A stretch of DNA of 11,879 nucleotides from Alphaproteobacteria bacterium (lineage in GTDB: Bacteria > Pseudomonadota > Alphaproteobacteria > Caulobacterales > Maricaulaceae). The stretch is from contig JAUIEH010000038.1 in NCBI GenBank assembly GCA_030428405.1, positions 1 to 11,879 on the forward strand, given 5' to 3'. The translations under genes were made by a program, and so were the position numbers. The notes below the pieces were generated by a model. That model was not told the DNA's origin, made no database searches, and saw nothing but the letters and a program-made list of their open reading frames with translations. Of this stretch, positions 6,521-11,879 are shown piece after piece. How positions within the stretch are numbered: the stretch's first letter is position 1; every line of letters starts with the position of its first letter.

Positions 6521-7102
6521 ATGTCCCGCTTGGGTTTTGCAGCAATTTCAGCCGCCCTCATCACCTTCGGCGCCGCTGCGCAGGAGGACGAACTTGGTAA
6601 CGTCTCCGCCAGAGGTCTGACGAGTTCGTTTCACTGCGATCTGCGATTCGTATCCTGTGCGCCGCACGACCCCAATCTGGCGGATTTCTGGCGCACCGGC
6701 TTCGGCGAGGGCAATTGCCAGGCGCAACTCGACGGCGGCTACACGCTCGCCATCGTTGAACATGATGGCGAAACCTATGTCCGCTTTGAAACGCCCGGCG
6801 TCGAGTCAGCATTAGTCCGGGCACAGAACTTGCGCGATCTGCGCTGGAGCGCCGGCGAGAGGCGCTATGTGCTGGTCAGCCAACAGGGCTATGGCGCGCA
6901 TTATTATGACGGGCCGGTGGCGATGACGATCATTGATACGGCTGCGCCCGGCGCAACCGAGATGTTCGCCGGCGATGCCTGTGAAGAAGGCGCAGTCGAG
7001 ATCGGTGAGTTTCTCGACGGTTATGTCGCGCCGGATGACGGCCAGTATGTCGATAATTCCGGAGGTGACGTGACGCCGTGCTGTTCCTTCGACGAGCCGT
7101 GA
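6521..7102 (+). CDS. Secreted protein of unknown function with six cysteines
   Basis: I do not recognise the family. The 193-residue product begins MSRLGFAAISAALITFGAAA, a Sec signal peptide with probable cleavage near Ala20. The mature protein has cysteines at 39, 46, 66, 154, 187 and 188, with a vicinal CC pair seven residues from the C-terminus. The fold looks beta-rich (YTLAIVEHDGETYVRFET, RRYVLVSQQGYG, VAMTIIDT). The tail from about 168 is acidic and glycine-rich, probably flexible until the CC pair. The ATG at 6521 was chosen because it starts the signal peptide and has GAGGTGA upstream; the frame is open 30 codons further but without such features. It is divergent from the caspase-like gene and may share its promoter type. 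A disulfide-stabilised periplasmic protein is the safest description. No enzymatic motif is visible. Confidence 0.83.
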   Translation: MSRLGFAAISAALITFGAAAQEDELGNVSARGLTSSFHCDLRFVSCAPHDPNLADFWRTGFGEGNCQAQLDGGYTLAIVEHDGETYVRFETPGVESALVRAQNLRDLRWSAGERRYVLVSQQGYGAHYYDGPVAMTIIDTAAPGATEMFAGDACEEGAVEIGEFLDGYVAPDDGQYVDNSGGDVTPCCSFDEP

Positions 7103-7216
7103 CTCGCGCAATTATCCGAGCATCGCGCAACCGCCGATAGCTCAGTGCACGATGATATTAATCGACGCTGTTTCGGTCTGACCAAGACACGATCTCGGCC
7201 GACTGCGCCAGCAATG

Positions 7217-7244
7217 TTGCAGCGCAAAACGAATATGCTAGGCT
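7217..7244 (+). promoter_or_regulatory. Candidate promoter of the ATP-grasp/Anbu operon
   Basis: TTGCAG (7217-7222), a 14-base spacer and GCTAGGCT (7237-7244) fit the short-spacer alphaproteobacterial pattern. The -10 octamer is identical to that upstream of the secreted protein at 6521. Transcription would start near 7250, giving a leader of about 65 bases. Confidence 0.5.
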
Positions 7245-7253
7245 GAGGGAGAA

Positions 7254-7271
7254 GCGCGCATTTTCGCGCGC
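7254..7271 (+). promoter_or_regulatory. Hairpin at predicted 5' end of operon transcript
   Basis: Perfect GCGCGC arms flank a six-base ATTTTC loop. It lies just after the predicted transcription start, so it could cap and stabilise the mRNA. Alternating GC dinucleotides are common in this GC-rich DNA, so part of the symmetry may be compositional. Confidence 0.35.
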
Positions 7272-7314
7272 AATACGCCGTAGACGGGGGTGACGGATTT
7301 CTTATTTCGACGAG

Positions 7315-8730
7315 ATGAACGGGCATGACGGCGCTGTGCGCGCGCCATACGAAGCCGTTAAATCCTGGCTCGATCGAACGCCGAATGAAATCCTCGACCT
7401 GAAAACGGCGGCCGCCGAGGGCTTGTTTCGCCGCCTGGGCGTGACCTTCGCCGTCTATGATGATGCAACCGCAGGCGCGGAGCGCCTCATCCCATTCGAC
7501 ATCATCCCCCGCGTGCTCGACATGGCGGAATGGGAGCAACTCTCAGCCGGCCTCGATCAGCGCGTGCGCGCGCTTAACGCGTTTCTGCACGACGTCTATC
7601 ATGAGCGCGAGTTCATTCGTGCAGGGAAAATCTCGGAAGAAAAAATTCTGATGAACCCTGCTTTTCTCGCCGAGATGCAGGGTCTCGACGTTGCGCGCGG
7701 GCTTTACACGCATATTTGCGGCGTCGACATCGTGCGCACCGGCGCCAGTGATTTCTACGTGCTTGAAGACAATTGCCGCACGCCGTCGGGCGTTTCCTAC
7801 ATGCTGGAAAACCGCGAGACGATGATCCGGCTGTTCCCGGAGCTTTTCTCCGCGCTCGATATCGCGCCGGTCGACAATTATCCGATCGCGCTGTTTGAAA
7901 CCTTGCAGGAAGCAGCCCCGGCGCGCGCCGGGCCCAACCCGACCATCGTGGTTCTGACGCCGGGTCGGTATAACAGCGCCTATTACGAGCACGCCTTTCT
8001 GGCCGACGAGATGGGCGTCGAACTCGTCGAAGGACCAGACCTCGTTGTTGAGAACGGCTATGTCTTTATGCGCACGACGGAGGGGCGCAAACGCGTCGAC
8101 GTCATCTATCGGCGCATCGATGACGACTATCTCGACCCCCTCGCCTTCCGCCACGATTCAGCGCTCGGCGTTGCTGGCATCATGGCGGTTTACAGGCTCG
8201 GCAATGTAACGCTGGTCAACGCGCCCGGCGCAGGTATAGCAGACGACAAATCCATTTATCCGTACACTCCAGAGATGGTGCGTTTCTTTCTGGGCGAGGA
8301 ACCGATCCTGTCGAATGTGGAGACATGGGATTGCTCCGACCCTGCGCAATGCTCTCACGTCCTCGCCAATATTGAGGACATGGTCGTGAAAAACGTTCAC
8401 GGTTCTGGCGGCTACGGCATGCTGGTCGGCCCGACCTCCACCAAGGAGGAATGCGCCGCCTTCGCCAAGATCGTTGAGACCTATCCAGAGCGCTATATCG
8501 CTCAGCCGACGCTCGCGCTCTCGACCAGCCCGACTTATGTCGATCAGGGCGTGGCGCCGCGCCATGTCGATTTGCGCCCCTTCGTTCTGTCAGGCGAGAC
8601 GACGCGCATCATTCCGGGCGGCCTGACACGCGTTGCGCTGCGCGAGGGCTCGCTGGTCGTCAATTCAAGCCAGGGCGGCGGCACCAAGGACACTTGGGTG
8701 TTGCGCGGCGTGAAGGCGGACGCGTCATGA
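7315..8730 (+). CDS. Circularly permuted ATP-grasp family protein (COG2308 / DUF404-DUF407 type)
   Basis: The 471-residue length and motifs are those of the circularly permuted ATP-grasp family, predicted from fold to form amide or peptide bonds via an acyl-phosphate intermediate with ATP. Diagnostic segments are FLHDVYHEREFIRAGKI (about 90-106), FYVLEDNCRTPSGVSYMLENR (147-167), the VNAPGAGIADDKSIYPY region (301-317), VVKNVHGSGGYGMLVGP (357-373, nucleotide-binding glycine-rich loop), RHVDLRPFVL (416-425) and the near-terminal SSQGGGTKDTWVL (451-463). No signal peptide is present, so it is cytosolic. The ATG at 7315 is preceded by only a weak GAG, but the N-terminus fits the family. The alpha-E gene begins 37 bases later. 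Their conserved pairing argues for joint action. Its substrate is unknown. Confidence 0.95.
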   Translation: MNGHDGAVRAPYEAVKSWLDRTPNEILDLKTAAAEGLFRRLGVTFAVYDDATAGAERLIPFDIIPRVLDMAEWEQLSAGLDQRVRALNAFLHDVYHEREFIRAGKISEEKILMNPAFLAEMQGLDVARGLYTHICGVDIVRTGASDFYVLEDNCRTPSGVSYMLENRETMIRLFPELFSALDIAPVDNYPIALFETLQEAAPARAGPNPTIVVLTPGRYNSAYYEHAFLADEMGVELVEGPDLVVENGYVFMRTTEGRKRVDVIYRRIDDDYLDPLAFRHDSALGVAGIMAVYRLGNVTLVNAPGAGIADDKSIYPYTPEMVRFFLGEEPILSNVETWDCSDPAQCSHVLANIEDMVVKNVHGSGGYGMLVGPTSTKEECAAFAKIVETYPERYIAQPTLALSTSPTYVDQGVAPRHVDLRPFVLSGETTRIIPGGLTRVALREGSLVVNSSQGGGTKDTWVLRGVKADAS

Positions 8731-8767
8731 GGGGAACGCTTGACGAAATCCGTATGGAGACGGCGCG

Positions 8768-9712
8768 ATGCTGAGCCGCACCGCCATGAACCATTACTGG
8801 CTCGCGCGCTATGTGGAGCGCACGGACTATGTCGCGCGTCTGCTCGATTCCGCCGCGCGCATGACCGCCCTTGCGAGCACGGGCGTCGCAGCCGGCAATG
8901 AGTGGGAATCGCTGCTCGTCGCGGCGGGCTGCAAGGAGGCCTTCGACGCCGTCTATGACAAGGTCACCTCCGAGCGCGTGATCGAGTTCATGACGCTTGA
9001 TCCGAACAATCCCTCCAGCATCGCCTCGGCGATGGATCAGGCGCGCGCTAATGCGCGCGTCGAGCGCGCCGTGTTGAACACCGACACCTGGGCGGCGGTG
9101 AACGACACCTGGCTTGCCCGCGACGTCGTGGAAAATGCGCGCAGCGGTCCCGACGGTCTGCGCGAAATCGTCGACTGGGTGAAGTCGCGGGCCAACGCCT
9201 TTCGCGGCGCTTGGGAAGGCACGATGCTGCGCCGCGATTCCTATCAGTTCATCCGGCTGGGACTGGCCATCGAGCGCGCCGACAACACCGCGCGGCTCCT
9301 GGACGTCAAATATCACGTGCTGATGCCGAAACATGATCCGATCGGCGGCGGTCTCGACCATGCCCACTGGGACTCCATCCTGCGCGCCGCGACCGCGCTT
9401 CGCGCTTATCAGCACATCTATCGCGAGGCGGTGAAGCCGCGTCAGGTGATCGACCTGCTCGCGCTCAATCCGGAAATGCCCCGCTCCATCCGCGCCGCAT
9501 ATGACGAGATCGCAGGCGGGCTTAGCGCGCTCTCGACCTTTTACGGCGGCAGGACCGGAGAAGCGCAGCGGCTTGCCGGCTCAACGCACGCGCGTCTGAA
9601 ATATGCGACCGTCGAGGAGATCTTCGATTTCGGCCTGCACGAGTTTCTAGAAGACATGGTCGCCCGCACAGATCGCATCGGCGCCGCCATTCAAGGTCAG
9701 TACATGTCATGA
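8768..9712 (+). CDS. Alpha-E domain protein (DUF403 / COG2307)
   Basis: This 314-residue cytosolic protein is almost entirely alpha-helical and matches the alpha-E family. It starts MLSRTAMNHYWLARYVERTDYVARLLD. The later DSYQFIRLGLAIERADNTARLLDVKYH (around residues 156-182) is an internal echo of the N-terminal segment, sharing the pattern ERxDxxARLLD, as the family shows. The function is not established; comparative genomics ties it to ATP-grasp and transglutaminase partners in a proposed peptide ligation or modification pathway. GGAGA seven bases before the ATG supports the start. Its TGA is followed 54 bases later by the likely ATG of the transglutaminase-like gene. Length and motifs are normal, with no sign of decay. 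Confidence 0.95.
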   Translation: MLSRTAMNHYWLARYVERTDYVARLLDSAARMTALASTGVAAGNEWESLLVAAGCKEAFDAVYDKVTSERVIEFMTLDPNNPSSIASAMDQARANARVERAVLNTDTWAAVNDTWLARDVVENARSGPDGLREIVDWVKSRANAFRGAWEGTMLRRDSYQFIRLGLAIERADNTARLLDVKYHVLMPKHDPIGGGLDHAHWDSILRAATALRAYQHIYREAVKPRQVIDLLALNPEMPRSIRAAYDEIAGGLSALSTFYGGRTGEAQRLAGSTHARLKYATVEEIFDFGLHEFLEDMVARTDRIGAAIQGQYMS

Positions 9713-9766
9713 TGACGCCGCGAGACCTTGTTTAGGAATGCGCGATGGACCGGGACGCCGCCAGAA

Positions 9767-10588
9767 ATGCTTCTAACGCTCAGACATTCAACGACTTATT
9801 CTTATGAAGGCGTCGCTGCGCAAATCGTGCAGATCTTGCGCCTGACGCCGCGCAGTCACGAAGCGCACCGCGTGCTCGACTGGCGCGTGTCACGGTCGGA
9901 CGGCGGCGCACTGCCCTCCTACACCGACGGGCTCGGCAATATCTGTCATCTGTCGAGCGTTCGCGGCCCGGCCGACGCCGTGACGATCACCGCCGAAGGC
10001 CGTGTTGAGACGGATGACGTGCAGGGCGTGGTCAGCGGCGCCGCCGAGCCTCTGCCGCCCGGCTATTTTCTCCGCACGACGCCGCTCAGCGCCGCTGATG
10101 ACGTGATCGCGGACTTTGCGCGCGAAACGATCGGCGCGCGCAAGGACCGCACCGCGCTTTATGAACTGATGACCGCCGTTCATGCGCGCATCTCCTACGT
10201 GCCCGGACAGTCCGACGTCGATACGAGCGCGTCCGAAGCCTTCGCGGCCGGGCGCGGCGTTTGTCAGGATCAAGCGCATATCTTCATCGCGGCGGCGCGC
10301 GCGCTCGGCATTCCGGCGCGCTATGCCGGCGGCTATGTCTGGCCCGGCGAAGAGGCTTCGTCGTCTCAGGACTTCGCATCTCACGCCTGGGCCGAGGCGT
10401 TCACCGACGACGCCGGCTGGGTCGGTTTCGACCCTTCCAACGGCGTTTGGACGACTACAGCGCATCTTCGTACGGCTCATGGTCTCGATTATCGCCAGGC
10501 CGCTCCCATATCAGGTGTCTGGCGCGGCGCTGGTGAGGAAGATATGAGCGTCGACGGGACTATTCAGGCGGTCGAATCAAGCCAATGA
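9767..10588 (+). CDS. Transglutaminase-like family protein
   Basis: The predicted product has 273 residues. An N-terminal beta domain typical of bacterial transglutaminase-like proteins begins MLLTLRHSTTYSYEG and contains LRLTPRSHEAHRVLDWRV. The catalytic papain-like core follows: Cys166 in GRGVCQDQAHIFIAAARALG, His206 in ASHAWAEAF and Asp222 in VGFDPSNG. The triad is complete, so the protein could act as an amidase, protease or acyltransferase on peptide bonds. It has no signal peptide. The frame is open from a TTG at 9728, but the ATG at 9767 fits the family N-terminus much better. No strong ribosome binding site precedes either, so translational coupling to the upstream gene is possible. 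The Anbu gene begins 46 bases after its stop. Confidence 0.94.
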   Translation: MLLTLRHSTTYSYEGVAAQIVQILRLTPRSHEAHRVLDWRVSRSDGGALPSYTDGLGNICHLSSVRGPADAVTITAEGRVETDDVQGVVSGAAEPLPPGYFLRTTPLSAADDVIADFARETIGARKDRTALYELMTAVHARISYVPGQSDVDTSASEAFAAGRGVCQDQAHIFIAAARALGIPARYAGGYVWPGEEASSSQDFASHAWAEAFTDDAGWVGFDPSNGVWTTTAHLRTAHGLDYRQAAPISGVWRGAGEEDMSVDGTIQAVESSQ

Positions 10589-10634
10589 TCGCGCCGCTCC
10601 GGCTCATTGCAGCCAAGGCTAAGGAACAACGAGC

Positions 10635-11417
10635 GTGACCTATTGCGTGGCGCTTTATCTGCGTGACGGCATTGTCTGTTTGTCTGACACGCGCACGAAT
10701 GCCGGGGTCGATCACATCGCGACCTACGCCAAGACGTTCACCGTCGAGGAACCGGGAACGCGCGCGCTCGTCCTGATGACGGCGGGCAATCTCGCGACCA
10801 CGCAAGCGGTGGTCGGCGAAGTGGTGGATGGCCGCGCCTTTGAAGGCGGCGCCGGACGTACGCTGAAACAGGCCGAGACCATGACCGCGGCCGCCGAGAT
10901 CGTCGGCGCGGCGGTGCGGCGCGTTCACGACCGCGTCGCAGAGTCGCTTGAGGCCGCCGATGGTCGCTTTGATGCGACCTTTATTCTCGGTGGACAGATC
11001 AAGGACGGACCGATGCGCGTCTTCCAGATCTACACCGCCGGCAATTTCGTTGAGGCGAGCGAAGAAACTCCGTTCCTGCAAATCGGCGAGCACAAATACG
11101 GCAAGCCGATCCTCGACCGCGCCATGCGTCACGACCTCGCCATCGCCGACGGCGCTAAGCTCGCGCTCGTTTCGCTCGACTCCACGCTGCGCTCGAACCT
11201 CTCCGTCGGCCTGCCCGCCGACCTGACGATCATCAAGCGCGATGCGCACAAGATCGAAACGCACCGGCGCATCACCGAAGACGACGCTTATTTCGTGCAG
11301 CTGCGTAAAAGCTGGTCGGACGCGCTGCGCGCGGCGCTCGCCGAAACGCCGGGCGCGCCCTGGCTGTCCGGCGACGATCAGAGCGCGCCGCGAGACACAA
11401 ACGCCCAAACCGACTGA
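10635..11417 (+). CDS. anbu: Anbu, proteasome-like N-terminal-threonine peptidase (COG3484)
   Basis: This 260-residue protein belongs to the bacterial proteasome-related Anbu family. The start is GTG at 10635-10637, with AAGGA nine bases upstream. The second residue is Thr, which becomes the N-terminal nucleophile after Met removal. Asp18 (LSDTRTNAG) and Lys33 (YAKTF) sit at the positions of the conserved Asp17 and Lys33 of proteasome beta subunits. RALVLMTAGNLATTQAVV and FDATFILGGQIKDGPMRVFQIYTAGNF are typical of the fold. Family members assemble into open helical rather than closed ring oligomers, and substrates and unfoldase partner are unsettled. The last 15 or so residues (GDDQSAPRDTNAQTD) look like a disordered tail. 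Position after ATP-grasp, alpha-E and transglutaminase genes is the family's usual context and suggests a shared pathway in making and breaking modified peptides. Confidence 0.96.
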   Translation: MTYCVALYLRDGIVCLSDTRTNAGVDHIATYAKTFTVEEPGTRALVLMTAGNLATTQAVVGEVVDGRAFEGGAGRTLKQAETMTAAAEIVGAAVRRVHDRVAESLEAADGRFDATFILGGQIKDGPMRVFQIYTAGNFVEASEETPFLQIGEHKYGKPILDRAMRHDLAIADGAKLALVSLDSTLRSNLSVGLPADLTIIKRDAHKIETHRRITEDDAYFVQLRKSWSDALRAALAETPGAPWLSGDDQSAPRDTNAQTD

Positions 11418-11437
11418 GCGCGGCTGGCTCTGTTCTG

Positions 11438-11444
11438 AAAAAAA
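11438..11444 (-). terminator. T-run downstream of tRNA-Leu, possible terminator
   Basis: Seven consecutive T residues on the minus strand begin three bases after the encoded CCA. No separate GC stem precedes them, so any terminator would have to use the tRNA structure itself or only promote release. On the plus strand the same run is A-rich and does not terminate the Anbu operon. Confidence 0.35.
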
Positions 11445-11447
11445 CCG

Positions 11448-11533
11448 TGGTGCGGATGGAGGGACTCGAACCCTCACGGCCAATGGCCAACGGATTTTAA
11501 GTCCGTTGCGTCTACCGATTCCGCCACATCCGC
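11448..11533 (-). tRNA. tRNA-Leu(UAA) with encoded CCA
   Basis: The minus-strand sequence folds as a class II tRNA of 86 bases. Acceptor arms are GCGGATG and CATCCGC, followed by discriminator A and an encoded CCA. The anticodon stem ACGGA/TCCGT closes the loop CTTAAAA, giving anticodon UAA at 11497-11499. The T arm is GAGGG-TTCGAGT-CCCTC. A long variable region with GGCC/GGCC complementarity is typical of leucine tRNAs. It reads UUA and, by wobble, UUG, rare codons in GC-rich genomes. No integrase or direct repeat of its 3' end is seen in this window. Confidence 0.97.
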
Positions 11534-11554
11534 GTGCGCTTGAACGCAGGCGCG

Positions 11555-11560
11555 AGCATA
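11555..11560 (-). promoter_or_regulatory. Possible -10 element of the tRNA-Leu promoter
   Basis: TATGCT on the minus strand lies 21 bases upstream of the mature tRNA 5' end, within a GCTATGCT context that resembles other candidate -10 elements here. No clear -35 sequence was found at the expected distance. Confidence 0.35.
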
Positions 11561-11771
11561 GCGCGTTGCGCCGGCTTGGCGAGCGCGCGCAGCGAATTTT
11601 GAGCGGCGCGCATCGCGTTCGCGCGCCTATTCGCCGGACCAAGAGCGCAGGACGCGCCCAGCTCGGCGCGCGCGTCGCAAATAGGCAATCCGGAACCTGC
11701 AATGCTGCGGCGCGTTGATATGGCGCATGCGTCGTGCAGTTTCGCGCGGCGCTCACAAGTTTCGCAGGAAC

Positions 11772-11879
11772 ATGATCGATCGCGCGCATCCACTGGAAGA
11801 CGTCCTGAAGACCGCGGCGGAAAACGCCGACGGAGACAAGGTGCGTATTGGAGAGCTGCTCAACTATTACGGCGACCGC
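11772..11879 (+). CDS. ExoD-like protein, N-terminal fragment (runs off window)
   Basis: Thirty-six codons are visible, MIDRAHPLEDVLKTAA to LLNYYGDR. The pattern of a short helix with an LxDVL motif, then a charged segment and VRIGELLNYYGDR, resembles the N-terminus of ExoD-family membrane proteins, first linked to exopolysaccharide synthesis, whose exact role is unclear. The hydrophobic segments expected further on are outside the window. The ATG at 11772 follows AGGA with only two bases between, unusually close. An in-frame ATG at 11727 would add 15 basic residues, so the start is uncertain. The 238 bases between this gene and the tRNA show no other gene. Confidence 0.6.
   Translation, partial: MIDRAHPLEDVLKTAAENADGDKVRIGELLNYYGDR

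Noticed and set aside
1746..7102. Gasdermin-type or other phage-defence island, suggested by caspase-like and trypsin-like proteases
   Set aside because: Both proteases and the lipoprotein carry export signals, whereas such defence proteases act in the cytosol; no gasdermin-like or sensor gene is present.
9728..9766. TTG start adding 13 residues to the transglutaminase-like protein
   Set aside because: The added segment has no family similarity, while the ATG at 9767 gives the usual N-terminus.
11448..11533. tRNA-Leu as an attachment site of an integrated element
   Set aside because: No integrase, no direct repeat of the tRNA 3' end and no change in base composition are visible nearby.
10560..11789. 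409-codon minus-strand open frame opposite the Anbu gene
   Set aside because: It is antisense to a well-supported Anbu gene and runs through the tRNA-Leu; its residues show no domain pattern and its openness follows from the third-position GC bias of the real gene.
1..11879. CRISPR arrays, insertion sequences or rRNA
   Set aside because: No spaced direct repeats, transposase motifs or rRNA-like segments were seen by reading both strands.

Overview
The window is GC-rich, with dense coding, strong G/C third-position bias and long spurious antisense reading frames. Gene content points to an alphaproteobacterium: a single-domain QueF, a Crp/Fnr regulator, the ATP-grasp/alpha-E/transglutaminase/Anbu operon and an ExoD-family gene. 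Several candidate promoters resemble the Caulobacter-type housekeeping form (TTGaCG, short spacer, GCTA-like -10). I cannot assign a genus.

Left part (1-1716). A queF gene cut by the window edge and an upstream Crp/Fnr-family regulator run on the minus strand and probably form one transcript. A roughly 400-base intergenic region with several inverted repeats follows. A 54-residue plus-strand ORF with a ribosome binding site lies at its end, just below two strong dyads.

Centre (1746-7102). Five consecutive genes all encode exported proteins: a small DUF4019-like periplasmic protein (minus), a trypsin-like protease fused to a DUF4384-like domain (plus), an unrecognised lipoprotein (plus), a secreted caspase-like protein with a peptidoglycan-binding-like domain and cysteine-paired Sel1/Hcp-like repeats (minus), and an unrecognised six-cysteine secreted protein (plus). 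The trypsin has a complete catalytic triad, an S1-pocket Asp and an Arg-Val-Val-Gly-Gly activation site, so it looks like an Arg-activated zymogen. The caspase-like protein has an intact His/Cys dyad. Two potentially Arg/Lys-specific proteases, each fused to accessory domains and both exported, make this the best candidate here for an undescribed system.

Right part (7234-11417). A four-gene plus-strand operon encodes a circularly permuted ATP-grasp protein, an alpha-E protein, a transglutaminase-family protein and the proteasome-like peptidase Anbu. The association is known, but its substrate is unresolved. It has a plausible promoter and a hairpin near the predicted 5' end of the transcript. 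A tRNA-Leu(UAA) follows on the minus strand, then the first 36 codons of an ExoD-like gene.

Coordinates of starts were chosen from ribosome binding sites, signal peptides and family N-termini rather than from the longest possible frame.
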